From contig JAUXGL010000031.1 in assembly GCA_030622135.1 (NCBI GenBank), forward strand, positions 1 to 32,429: a stretch of DNA of 32,429 bases, written 5' to 3'. This document shows, in pieces, positions 12,301 to 18,799 of this stretch. Each line of letters starts with the position of its first letter. The stretch's first letter is position 1. Source of the stretch: Deltaproteobacteria bacterium. GTDB taxonomy: Bacteria > Myxococcota > B64-G9. A program made the translations under genes and the position numbers. The notes beneath the pieces are model-generated. The model was not told the origin of the DNA, did no database searches, and was given only the letters and a program-made list of their open reading frames with translations.

Positions 12301-13230
12301 AGCTTCACGGCTTCCTCGTCGGTGAGCTGGCTGCAGGTCGCCCCGGCGTCCGGACAGACGCCCCAGGACCTGACCGTAACGGCCGATCAGACCGGCCTTC
12401 AGCCCGGCACACATGCGGGTGAGATTGTGCTCGCGTCGACCGAGACGGGCAACGGCCAGCACAGCGTACCGGTGACCTTCGAGGTTTTGCCTCTGCCGGC
12501 GCGGCTATCGGTGGATCCGGTCAGCCTCGATGTCATCGTGGCCGCGGGCGATCTCGATCCGCAGGTGAACCTCACGATCGAAAATCTGGGAGGGCGGGAA
12601 ATGCCGGTGACGTTGACTCCGTCCGAAACCTGGGTCGGCACGACCGAGAGTTTCAGCGTGCCGCCCGGCGGAAGCCAGACCGTTGTGGTGCAGCTGGCCC
12701 TGTCCGGCCTGGCCCAGGGAACTCACTCGGCCGAGATCCTGGTCGCGGCTCCGCAAGCGGAAAACAGCCCGGTGACGGTTCCGGTGCAGCTGGAGATACA
12801 AAGAGCCAACACCGCGCCGCCGCCGCCGATACTGCTGTCTCCCGCGGACGGAAGCGAGCTCTACAGCCCGATCGATCTCATGGCCTATCCCGTCGTGGAT
12901 CCCGAGGGGGATCCGGTTACCTACCAGTTCGAGCTTTTGACTTCCGCCGCCGGCGATCCGGTGGATTCGGGCGCCGGCGTTGAGAATGCGGGATTCGTGA
13001 GCTGGCAGCCCACGGCGCGGCTCGAGGAGAAAGTTCGCTACTACTGGCGGGTGAAGGCCACCGACGACCGCGACGCCGCCGCCGAGTATTCCGAGGAGAG
13101 GACGTTCACGCTGGTCAAGAAGCCCGGTTCCGAAGATTGCGGCTGCGCGCACTCGCGGTCTCCGTCGTTGGGGTTTTTGTTCTTCCTGGTTGGCCTGGCG
13201 GCTCTGCGGTTTAGCGGCCGGAGACGTTGA
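9379..13230 (+). CDS. Secreted C25 (gingipain-like) cysteine peptidase with MYXO-CTERM-like tail
   Basis: The 1283-residue exported protein begins with a signal peptide (RSIGFFLAVFLLIPSFSVAA) and a C25-type propeptide region. The peptidase domain shows the catalytic pair: His in HLGHSN (H488) and Cys in SQGCYNG (C518), a spacing close to gingipain R. After it come an Ig/BACON-like repeat (about 634-738), a DOMON/CBM9-like domain (about 740-935, starting near VLDGVIGTGEYD), two more BACON-like repeats (about 940-1140, each with a GLxxGTHxxEI strand) and a fibronectin-like domain (1143-1245). The C-terminus has Cys at 1254 and 1256, a hydrophobic helix and GRRR, the layout of MYXO-CTERM or related sorting tails. 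It overlaps hyuB by ATGA. It is likely surface-anchored or released after processing. The peptidase call is strong; repeat naming is approximate. Confidence 0.88.
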   Translation: MRSIGFFLAVFLLIPSFSVAAELRLDVALAAPTHVQTPYGDVLEVEGAWLLARPGAPLLPRKTFTFILPQGHVPVELGVESLSTETLAGTFDIAPAQLPVPLSGRFVPRVTPPKPSIYSSGNPYPTMWAEIGPVQYKRGFALVEVTVHPLSYRPAAGRVVRLVSATLVLTTKPGGTASRLLRATADDQTVVLRRADVATAMGTYMHRDTRGPLQLPPGDYPYLIVTPEAFLSIEGEFGLEALRDTRTVLGLPGNIVTLEWIRANYAGTRPDGGQDDATGIRDFLTDAYLEWNTSYVLLVGDADGDDVGGESGDDLLPVRGLYVDPQHPDAAADHLPSDLYYSCLDGTFDHDADGTYGEYDDGPDGNEVDLMAELYVGRAPVDSPAEVSNFVAKTLAYEAGAGAWLQSVLMVGELLWDQPAEVWGGDAMDELITGSDSAGYTTLGFSSFPFFECSTLYDRGQLQGVQWGVSNLMPLLNDGPHIVNHLGHSNVTYNMRLMNHNVDELINVHPFLHYSQGCYNGAFDNCGGPEAGNAVYNQDCIAEHLVAEPHGAFATISNSRYGWGSFMTDGPSQRFHRQFWDAFFGEGLSTIGQALIDSKEDNASAFADPYIRWVGFENNLLGDPAVTLKKSLNTTDPLLGIYPPQLDFIAILGEGAPDSASMRVLNDGVGSLAFTAGVDQSWVTLTPDLGDAPVEISVQVDPTGLQPGTHQAVITFESAEAANSPMEMTVEFTLVEVPEIVVPHVTQAPVLDGVIGTGEYDAALQLAIDPNAAGDVMLYLAVAGTQLFVGVDDRLDTAAADWDRMMLYFDLDLDGFWPSASADEGAYIVIGMGGGGLIFVPFYNPGGGVQMDFRNMDRDPAGAVGVIGFVDNHRVYEMSLDLETANIDVGPAGAFGMYLEVQNSEQMGGGTMTGSWPLVVPEIDDQMYFGRVDLTPQEAWLHASPGSIYFEVITERAAPAPGSITVSELLGGEVSFTASSSVSWLQVAPASGQTPQDLTVTADQTGLQPGTHAGEIVLASTETGNGQHSVPVTFEVLPLPARLSVDPVSLDVIVAAGDLDPQVNLTIENLGGREMPVTLTPSETWVGTTESFSVPPGGSQTVVVQLALSGLAQGTHSAEILVAAPQAENSPVTVPVQLEIQRANTAPPPPILLSPADGSELYSPIDLMAYPVVDPEGDPVTYQFELLTSAAGDPVDSGAGVENAGFVSWQPTARLEEKVRYYWRVKATDDRDAAAEYSEERTFTLVKKPGSEDCGCAHSRSPSLGFLFFLVGLAALRFSGRRR

Positions 13231-13236
13231 AGGCGG

Positions 13237-13386
13237 CCGGACCTCGAGTCGGGGAGTGTCTATATCGAGGATGACGTCGTCAATCTGGAGCCTGATGGCC
13301 TCGCCAGTGCGGAGTCCGGTGTCCTCCTTCGACAGCCGTATTGTGGCCGTCTCTGAGCTGGCCCCTACTTGACCGCCATAACGCAT
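13237..13386 (-). pseudogene. Tyrosine recombinase (integrase) fragment
   Basis: About 28 residues read on the minus strand (13320 to 13237) resemble the start of the tyrosine-recombinase catalytic domain. They include TGLRTGEAIRL, with the first catalytic Arg, followed by IDDVILD and RLEVRP, as in Xer-type and transposon integrases. The segment before it (to the ATG at 13386) is not convincing, and the rest of the catalytic domain (HxxR and Tyr boxes) is missing because the 3' side runs into the end of the peptidase gene. It is a short relic, so the call rests on one motif block. Confidence 0.45.
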
Positions 13387-13482
13387 TTAGGCCGGAGCAG
13401 GTGTTTGGGGACTTAGTAAGACAGTACGGACTCGTATGTAACCACTAGATATGTCAATAGAATATTTAAAGCACGAAAACTC

Positions 13483-13511
13483 TTGCATACGAACAATACG
13501 ATTGTTATAGT
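13483..13511 (+). promoter_or_regulatory. Sigma-70-like promoter of the MbcA/ParS-RES module
   Basis: TTGCAT at 13483-13488 and TATAGT at 13506-13511 are separated by exactly 17 bases, in a locally AT-rich stretch. An AGGAGA ribosome-binding site follows at 13528-13533, 7 bases before the antitoxin ATG at 13541. Confidence 0.6.
13492..13506. promoter_or_regulatory. Inverted repeat, probable antitoxin operator
   Basis: AACAAT-ACG-ATTGTT is a perfect 6-bp inverted repeat with a 3-base centre, lying between the -35 and -10 boxes. A second, weaker pair (AATAC ... GTATT) overlaps it and extends to about 13517. Antitoxin or toxin-antitoxin complex binding here would block RNA polymerase, the normal autoregulation of such modules. 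Binding is inference. Confidence 0.5.
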
Positions 13512-13540
13512 TGTATTAGACGTATACAGGAGAAATCGAC

Positions 13541-14179
13541 ATGCCAAAGGAATTGGTAGACGAAAATATGGTGGAGAGAGTCATCGGCGAGTATCTAAGA
13601 CGATTGGATGCGCCGAAATCGCTTTCATACAAACTCACCACACTGCTTCGAATAGCCAAGGCGTACCGCGCTACGGCTACAGAATTGTCCGGCAAGCCCG
13701 AAACGCTGGATGAAAAAGAATTCGAAATAGTTATAGAACAAAAGATCGAGGTCGACGAGCTTTCAAAAAATCTGATGGAACAGGCCCGGATGGAGGGCAT
13801 GGTCCAATCGAAGATACTTAACGAGAGAATGTTCAACTCCAGTCAAGCAAGTGTGATTCTGGGTACGGATTCGAAGTCGAACAAGAGGCAGTATGCCAAC
13901 AAGCTCAGAAAGTCCGGCGAATTGCTCGGAATCCCACACAAACGGAATCAGTACGTATATCCAGTATTCCAGTTCGAGGTCCAGAAATCCCGACTGCGAC
14001 CCATTGTTTCAGAGGTGAACAAGCTTCTTGATGCTCTCGATGATCCATGGGGTTTAGCATCTTGGTGGATCACTCCTTCGGAGAGATTGGACGGAAAATC
14101 GCCAAAAGATATGTTGGGGAAGGCGAATGAGAGAGAGGTTCTCGATCTAGCGAAGGCGGAGCTTGAACCAATAGGCTGA
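13541..14179 (+). CDS. MbcA/ParS/Xre-type antitoxin of a RES toxin
   Basis: The 212-residue product is the antitoxin half of a type II module. The middle part (about 100-150; SSQASVILG ... LRKSGELLGI ... YPVFQFE) reads as a DNA-binding helix-turn-helix segment. The C-terminal part carries the MbcA/ParS toxin-binding signature (LDALDDPWGLASWWITPSERL, then SPKDML). The helical N-terminal region is not assigned. It sits one base before the RES toxin gene, the standard order. Base composition is clearly more AT-rich than the flanking genes, a sign of recent transfer. It probably represses its own promoter through the inverted repeat upstream. Confidence 0.85.
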   Translation: MPKELVDENMVERVIGEYLRRLDAPKSLSYKLTTLLRIAKAYRATATELSGKPETLDEKEFEIVIEQKIEVDELSKNLMEQARMEGMVQSKILNERMFNSSQASVILGTDSKSNKRQYANKLRKSGELLGIPHKRNQYVYPVFQFEVQKSRLRPIVSEVNKLLDALDDPWGLASWWITPSERLDGKSPKDMLGKANEREVLDLAKAELEPIG

Positions 14180-14180
14180 C

Positions 14181-14816
14181 ATGCCAAGAAAATACCCCGG
14201 CAGATCACAGAAATACGAACCAAATACTTCGGATCTGGACTCAGGTCTAGAACTGTGGCGCATTCACAGTGAAATCTACGACGCGAACGCTTTCAATCCC
14301 ACCATTCCGGACGACAAATCTGGAGGAAGATTCGACACGCTTACCGGGGACTATTCTTACATCTATGCCGGCAGTGACGTGAATGCCGCGGTGGCAGAGA
14401 CCTTGATTCGCGACCGCCCGCCAAATCGCCCCTATTACCGGATACTAAAGAAACGCATTAGAGGAAAAAAACTCTCCAAGATACGACTGAAAATCGATCT
14501 CAAGGTCGTCAAGCTTCATGGGAATGGCCCATCGGCCGTTGGCCAGGAGGACGATTGGATTACCAGCTGCGGTCCGAAAGACTACCCAATAACCAGGGAA
14601 TGGGCGTCAGCGATTCGTGAGTGGTCACCATTTGGATGTGGAATCATCTATCGGCCCAGGCATGATAACGACCGGTTTGCATATGTATTTTTCGATGACC
14701 GTTGCCCGTTTGACCCGTTCGAAGTTCTTCAGAGCGAACCCATCGACATCCCCGGACCGTATTTCACAATGGTTCAAGATGTCCTCAGGTCATACAACGC
14801 ATTCTTGCGGCTATAA
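14181..14816 (+). CDS. RES-domain toxin (probable NAD+-degrading)
   Basis: RES toxins (MbcT family) break down NAD+ and stop growth unless bound by their antitoxin. The 211-residue product has the RES core: LWRIHS with R27, SGGRFD with R50, SYIYAGSD with Y60/Y62, and AVAETLIRD with E73, matching the Arg/Tyr/Glu active-site set. A later segment (SPFGCGIIYRPRH) fits the conserved Ser/Arg region. The ATG at 14181 follows the antitoxin stop by one base, so translation is coupled. It shares the AT-rich composition of the antitoxin gene. Function is inferred from the family. Confidence 0.85.
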   Translation: MPRKYPGRSQKYEPNTSDLDSGLELWRIHSEIYDANAFNPTIPDDKSGGRFDTLTGDYSYIYAGSDVNAAVAETLIRDRPPNRPYYRILKKRIRGKKLSKIRLKIDLKVVKLHGNGPSAVGQEDDWITSCGPKDYPITREWASAIREWSPFGCGIIYRPRHDNDRFAYVFFDDRCPFDPFEVLQSEPIDIPGPYFTMVQDVLRSYNAFLRL

Positions 14817-14891
14817 CGCGGGACAGGGACGTAGCTTCATTATTTGCATTGTCCTTGACCGTCGCGCTGATTGGAGATATTCGGTGGTTCC

Positions 14892-14957
14892 ATGCCTCGT
14901 GGTCCAAGACTCGATGTGCCTGGCGCTCTTCACCACGTCATACGAGCAACCCGTTAA
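14892..14957 (+). pseudogene. N-terminal relic of a REP-associated (Y1/IS200-like) transposase
   Basis: A 21-codon frame, MPRGPRLDVPGALHHVIRAT plus one Arg, ends in TAA. It matches the very conserved start of REP-associated tyrosine transposases, including the HH of the HUH metal site in LHHVI. The rest of the enzyme (Tyr nucleophile region) is absent, so this is the broken 5' end of an element. The bases just before it (about 14818-14880, with GGGACAGGGACG and GTCCTTGACC) could be the left end of the element, but I cannot define its boundary. Confidence 0.6.
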
Positions 14958-14995
14958 AAGCGGTGCCGGTATAAGCACGAGCCGGTGGAGCGCGG

Positions 14996-15802
14996 TCATT
15001 TCCCCGGTACCCGGGCGTGGAAGATCGTGTAGGTCAGGGCGCAGTAGTAGTCGGGACTGTTCAAAATGAAGTCTTCGGACTCCGGGCTGCAGATGCGCCG
15101 GTACTCGGCCCAGTCTTCCTCGGACATTTGGGTTTTTAGGTCGTCCCAGAACATCGAGAAGCAGAAGCCCAGGGACTCGCGGATCTCGTCGGCCAGGGGC
15201 GCCTGGTACTCGGCCAGGAAACTGTGTGCCTGGGGGTTTTGCAGGCCGACCGACCGGAGCCAGCCCAGCGCGCGCAGGTGGTGCCGGGAGGGTTCTCCGA
15301 TCTTGAGATAGTGCGTGTGGGTCGCGAAGGCTTGGTTCAGGCGGGCCTCCAGTTGCGGGTAGCCCGGGAGAAGTATCTGGTTGGTCCAGAACAAAATGGC
15401 GATGGCGCCGCCTGGCTTGACCACCCGGGAGATATCCTGAAGCGCCGCGATTGGATCCGGGACCACCACCGGCCAGAGGGCGTCGGCGCACCAGGACCAG
15501 TCGAACGAGTCGTCATCGAAAGGCAGCTTGAAGATGCTGCCCTCCACGAAATCGATCCGGTCCGCCGGCGATCTCCGCTTGGCTTTCTTCCTGGCCACGG
15601 CCAGGTTGTCGCCGTCGATGTCCAGCCCGGTGACCTTCCCTCCCGTCGTCTCGGCCAGCCACAATGCGTGGGTGCCGATCCCGCATCCGGCGTCCAGGCC
15701 GTGGCTGCCCGGGGGAAGGTCGACCGCCTCAATGGCCCGGCGAATGGCTGGCTCGGTCACCCGGGCGGCCAGCTCCAACTGCTCGGCATAGGTCCTCGCC
15801 AT
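14996..15802 (-). CDS. Class I SAM-dependent methyltransferase
   Basis: The 268-residue product has the SAM-binding motif I GLDAGCGIGTHALWLAE near residue 36, an acidic motif II in GLDIDGDN, motif III in IDFVEGSIFKLPFDDDSFD, and a post-motif VVKPGGAIAILFW. This is a type-11/UbiE-like fold; the acceptor is unknown, and the C-terminal 100 residues give no further clue. I start it at ATG 15800-15802 (MARTYAEQ); ATG 15814 is an alternative. The frame stays open to 16105 but runs antisense into the antitoxin gene and is not protein-like. It is divergent from the Phd/PIN module and may be cargo in the accessory patch. Confidence 0.85.
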   Translation of the reverse strand: MARTYAEQLELAARVTEPAIRRAIEAVDLPPGSHGLDAGCGIGTHALWLAETTGGKVTGLDIDGDNLAVARKKAKRRSPADRIDFVEGSIFKLPFDDDSFDWSWCADALWPVVVPDPIAALQDISRVVKPGGAIAILFWTNQILLPGYPQLEARLNQAFATHTHYLKIGEPSRHHLRALGWLRSVGLQNPQAHSFLAEYQAPLADEIRESLGFCFSMFWDDLKTQMSEEDWAEYRRICSPESEDFILNSPDYYCALTYTIFHARVPGK

Positions 15803-15850
15803 GGTCGACAGCATACAGAATTTTGTCTTTTTCTCCAAACTTGAGGAAGG

Positions 15851-15879
15851 TTGACATGTACACTGTATATGTATATATT
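15851..15879 (+). promoter_or_regulatory. Strong sigma-70-like promoter of the Phd/PIN module
   Basis: A consensus TTGACA at 15851-15856 and TATATT at 15874-15879 are separated by 17 bases. AGGGG at 15902-15906 precedes the antitoxin ATG at 15914. This is the best promoter match I found in the window. Confidence 0.72.
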
Positions 15880-15888
15880 GTACATATA
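15866..15888. promoter_or_regulatory. Inverted repeat over the -10 box, probable operator
   Basis: TATATGTA (15866-15873) and TACATATA (15881-15888) are perfect 8-base inverted repeats around a 7-base spacer that contains the -10 hexamer. The repeated TGTACA palindrome nearby (15856-15861 and again at 15879-15884) may extend the site. Position and symmetry fit autorepression by a Phd/YefM antitoxin. Confidence 0.6.
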
Positions 15889-15913
15889 ACTTGGTTGCTA
15901 CAGGGGTGTGATA

Positions 15914-16201
15914 ATGAAGGGAAAATGGTCTATTGCCCGGGCGCGGCAGTGCTTTGCCGAGCTGATCGAGTCGACGGCTAAAGAGCCGCAGCCTATATAC
16001 AAGCGAGACAAGCTGGTGGCGGCCATGGTGGATGCCGAGACCTTCTTGGAGTTCTTGAAGTGGAAGGAGGAGCAGGCCGGCCGGACGATTTATACTGCGA
16101 TGCAAGAGCTGAGGACGTTGTGTGAAGAAGAAGGGTACGAGTTCGCGTGGCCGCGGCGGGAAGATCGACCCAACCCGTTTGCAGCGGAGCCCGGATCGTG
16201 A
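15914..16201 (+). CDS. Phd/YefM family antitoxin
   Basis: The 95-residue protein shows the Phd/YefM N-terminal fold: WSIARARQCFAELIESTA, then PIYKRDKLVAAMVDAETF, which is the DNA-binding and dimer part. The charged C-terminal tail would wrap the toxin. GTG at 15908 is in frame, but ATG at 15914 has the AGGGG site at a good distance. Its TGA overlaps the toxin's GTG (GTGA at 16198-16201), so the pair is translationally coupled. It probably represses the upstream promoter. Confidence 0.85.
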   Translation: MKGKWSIARARQCFAELIESTAKEPQPIYKRDKLVAAMVDAETFLEFLKWKEEQAGRTIYTAMQELRTLCEEEGYEFAWPRREDRPNPFAAEPGS

Positions 16202-16593
16202 AATACCTGTGCGACACGAACGTGCTCAGCGAGTTGATCAAGCCCCGGCCGGACGAGGGGGTCCTCCGCTGGGCGGGCCGGGTCAAGTTGATCGGGTTGA
16301 GTGTTGTCGTGGTGGAAGAGATTGTCTACGGCCTGAGCTGGAAACCCAATTCCCGCATCCGGGCCTGGTTCGATGATTTTATCGAGCGCCACTGCCAGGT
16401 ACTGCCGGTCACCGGGTCCATTGCCGGAAGATGCGGGGAGCTGCGCGGAAGCCTGCGGGCCAAGGGCCAGGTTCGCGCCCAGGCGGACATGTTGCTGGCC
16501 GCCACCGCCGCCGAGTACGGGCTGACCCTGGTGACGCGGAACACCCGCCACTTCGAGGGCTGCGGCGTCGCCCTGCTCAATCCTTTCGCCTAA
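16198..16593 (+). CDS. PIN-domain (VapC-like) ribonuclease toxin
   Basis: The 131-residue toxin carries the PIN metal-binding set: D6 in YLCDTNVLSEL, Glu in VVVEEIVYGL (E40/E41), D97 in QADMLLAATA and the TRNTRHF region near 113-119. PIN toxins cut RNA, often tRNA, in an Mg-dependent way. I choose GTG 16198 because the fold begins at the KYLCDTN strand and the GTGA overlap with the antitoxin stop is typical. The earlier in-frame start (16147) would add residues unlike the family. All acidic residues are present, so it should be active. Confidence 0.88.
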   Translation: MKYLCDTNVLSELIKPRPDEGVLRWAGRVKLIGLSVVVVEEIVYGLSWKPNSRIRAWFDDFIERHCQVLPVTGSIAGRCGELRGSLRAKGQVRAQADMLLAATAAEYGLTLVTRNTRHFEGCGVALLNPFA

Positions 16594-16623
16594 CCGCCAT
16601 TTCTCACCAATTTGTAATGAGGG

Positions 16624-17184
16624 CTAATCCGGCTTGGACAACAATGCGCACCGGCCGCGGATCTTGGCGGGTGGTTCGGCGGGGGTGAAGCCGGCCGTTT
16701 TGGCGGCGTCTTGGGTTTTTTCGAACGCCGCTTTTGTGACGTGGCCCTTGGGTTCGACGATGAGCAGCCGGCCGCCCGGTTTAAGAGCCGAGAAAACGTC
16801 TTTGAAGAAAGCGGCCGGATCGGACACCTCGTGGACCATGTGCAGGGCGGCGGCGAAGTCGATTTTACCTTCCAGATCGGACAGGCCCATACCGCCGTTT
16901 TTGATCAGGCGGGGATCGATACGATCATCGAGCCCGGCCTTGCGGGATCTTTTTCCGAGCACGTCCAGCATCTTCTGCTGTACTTCGACCGCCACCACCT
17001 TGCCCTGGGGCCCCACCATGCGGGCCAGGGGCAGGGTGAAGAAACCCATGGCGGGTCCGGGCTCCAGGACGGTCATTCCTGTTTGTATGAACGGGCCCAG
17101 GATCTTCCGGGGGTTTTCAAGCAGTTTCCTGAAGGGACTCAGCAGCAAGTATCCGATGAACGGGGGGCAGACGTGTCCGGCCAT
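16624..17184 (-). CDS. Class I SAM-dependent methyltransferase
   Basis: The 186-residue product has a motif I variant, VLEPGPAMGFFTLPLA (residues 39-54), with Glu/Pro replacing the more common Asp/Gly-Cys-Gly, then VVAVEVQQKML and a post-motif LKPGGRLLIVEPKGHV. Such short proteins resemble UbiE/type-11 methyltransferases acting on small molecules; the substrate is unknown. AGGGAGG lies just upstream of the ATG at 17184. It is convergent with the PIN toxin gene (30-base gap) and 55 bases downstream of the MORN gene on the same strand. Confidence 0.82.
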   Translation of the reverse strand: MAGHVCPPFIGYLLLSPFRKLLENPRKILGPFIQTGMTVLEPGPAMGFFTLPLARMVGPQGKVVAVEVQQKMLDVLGKRSRKAGLDDRIDPRLIKNGGMGLSDLEGKIDFAAALHMVHEVSDPAAFFKDVFSALKPGGRLLIVEPKGHVTKAAFEKTQDAAKTAGFTPAEPPAKIRGRCALLSKPD

Positions 17185-17239
17185 GGCAACCTCCCTTATT
17201 TCTTGAGTTTGACCGCCCGGATCTTTTGCGGGCAGGTCA

Positions 17240-18718
17240 TTATTCCCGCAGCTTTTCCATCTCGGCGTCGAGCTCCTTTTCCTCTTGGAGCTCGGCCTTG
17301 GACTTCTGTCCGGTCTTGATGGTTCGCTTGGGGACGTACTTGCCGTTTTGGAACTTGCCGGTGAGCTTTTTGCCCGAGCGTAGCGTCATGGTGCCGGTGC
17401 CGTGGGCCTGGCCCTCGAACCAGTCCCCCTGGTAGCGGGAGCCGTTGGGGAGCACCGCGGTTCCCTGGCCGTGCTTCTTGTCGTTTTTCCACGAACCGGT
17501 GTACTTGCCCCGCTTTTGGCGGGTTTCGGTTCCTTTTCCTTCTCTTTGCCCGTTTCGGAACTCGCCTTTGTATACGATGCCCCCGGGCAGTCTCAGCGTG
17601 CCTTTGCCGTGGCGCTTGCCTGCTTTCCACTGGCCCTGGTACTTGAGGCCCTTGCGGGTGGTGATGGTTCCCTGGCCGTGGGTCAGGTTGTCCTTCCACT
17701 GGCCCACGTACCTGGTGCCGTCCTTGGTCTTCAGGGTGCCCTGGCCGTTCCGCTTACCGTTCTTCCACTGGCCTTTGTAGCGAGTGCCGTCCTTGCGGAT
17801 CTCGGTGCCCTGGCCGTTTCGCTTACCGTTCTTGAAGAACCCGGTATATTTGCTGCCATCTTTCTTGGTCTCGGTTGCCCGGCCGTGCCGCTTGCCTTTC
17901 AGGAAGGCGCCGGCGTACTTGCTTCCGTCAGCCAGGATCTCGGTGCCCTGGCCGTGGCGCAGTCCGTCCTTCCAGACGCCTTTGTAGCTGGTGCCGTCGG
18001 GGAAGGATATCTTACCCCGGCCGTGCCGCTTTCCCTTGACCCATTTACCGGTAAACTTGGTGCCGTCCTTGAGCGTCTCCGTTCCGGGGCCCTTGCGGAT
18101 GTCGTTTTTGTAGATCCCCTCGAATACGGTGCCGTCCTCGCCGATCTCGGTGCCCGGGCCGACTCTTTTTCCGTTTTTGAAGGTGCCGGTGAACTTGCCT
18201 CCCCGGGGAGTTTCGATGACCCCATCGCCGTGCCGCCGGCCGTCCTTCCAGCCGCCCAGGTAGAAGGTGCCATCGGGGCGGGTTTCCATGCCCTCGCCGT
18301 TGCGGTTGTCTTGCTCCCAACTCCCCTCGTACTTGAAGCCCGAGGCGGTGTTCAAGGTCCCCTTGCCGTGGCGGGTGTCGTTTTGCCAGTCGCCGGTGTA
18401 GGTGGTGCCCTGGGCGGTGGTTTCGGTTCCCTTACCGTGTCGCAGGCCGTCGCGCCATTCGCCCTGGTACTTGGTGCCGTCCGGCAAGGTGAGCGTGCCC
18501 TTCCCGTTGGGCTGTCCGTTCTTGAGCTCCCCCGCGTAGGTCATTCCGTTTGGCCCGGTGGCCCGGCCCTTTCCATGGGCCAGGCCGTCTAGGCAGTCGC
18601 CCTCCAGGAGCTTCCAATCTCCCATGGATTTGTCCAGTTTGCACTTGGGCTTGGGCTCCTGGGCCAGGGCCTGCGAAAAGGCCAGAATAACCGCGATGTT
18701 CACAATTCCCCTCAACAT
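17240..18718 (-). CDS. Exported MORN-repeat protein
   Basis: The 492-residue product has a signal peptide (LRGIVNIAVILAFSQALA) and two early Cys residues (26 and 42). From residue 38 to 451 it consists of 18 consecutive 23-residue MORN units of the form YxGxWKxGKRHGxGTxxxx with no insertion or deletion, then a partial unit (LTGKFQNGK) and a charged helical tail. Eukaryotic MORN repeats form extended beta-hairpin rods; bacterial secreted ones are poorly characterised, so the role is not assigned. A strong Shine-Dalgarno (GGGAGGA) precedes the ATG. It may be co-transcribed with the methyltransferase downstream. Confidence 0.88.
   Translation of the reverse strand: MLRGIVNIAVILAFSQALAQEPKPKCKLDKSMGDWKLLEGDCLDGLAHGKGRATGPNGMTYAGELKNGQPNGKGTLTLPDGTKYQGEWRDGLRHGKGTETTAQGTTYTGDWQNDTRHGKGTLNTASGFKYEGSWEQDNRNGEGMETRPDGTFYLGGWKDGRRHGDGVIETPRGGKFTGTFKNGKRVGPGTEIGEDGTVFEGIYKNDIRKGPGTETLKDGTKFTGKWVKGKRHGRGKISFPDGTSYKGVWKDGLRHGQGTEILADGSKYAGAFLKGKRHGRATETKKDGSKYTGFFKNGKRNGQGTEIRKDGTRYKGQWKNGKRNGQGTLKTKDGTRYVGQWKDNLTHGQGTITTRKGLKYQGQWKAGKRHGKGTLRLPGGIVYKGEFRNGQREGKGTETRQKRGKYTGSWKNDKKHGQGTAVLPNGSRYQGDWFEGQAHGTGTMTLRSGKKLTGKFQNGKYVPKRTIKTGQKSKAELQEEKELDAEMEKLRE
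17366..18607 (-). repeat. 18 tandem 69-bp units encoding MORN repeats
   Basis: The units are exactly 69 bases each (18 x 69 = 1242), in frame and with no spacer. Identity is higher at Tyr-x-Gly and Gly-Lys-Arg-His-Gly codons than elsewhere. The units are diverged at DNA level (for example GK vs DN, KDG vs PNG at variable positions), so this is an old array rather than a recent slippage product. Confidence 0.85.
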
Positions 18719-18799
18719 GTTCGATCCTCCCTGGTGCCGATCAAGATAGCAAGAGACCGCGCCCCTGTCTACCAGGGCACCAAAGGGATTGAGGCCTAC

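Noticed and set aside
17205-17235. Inverted repeat GACCGCCCG / CGGGCAGGTC between the MORN gene and the methyltransferase as a terminator
   Set aside because: The stem has a bulge and neither strand has a following T-run; it is not strong enough to list.
17402-18592. 396-codon plus-strand frame opposite the MORN array
   Set aside because: It mirrors the 69-base repeat on the other strand; the apparent repeats in its translation come from the MORN units.
17366-18607. 69-bp tandem repeats as a CRISPR or satellite array
   Set aside because: The units are in frame, diverged and encode MORN repeats; there are no constant repeats with unique spacers.
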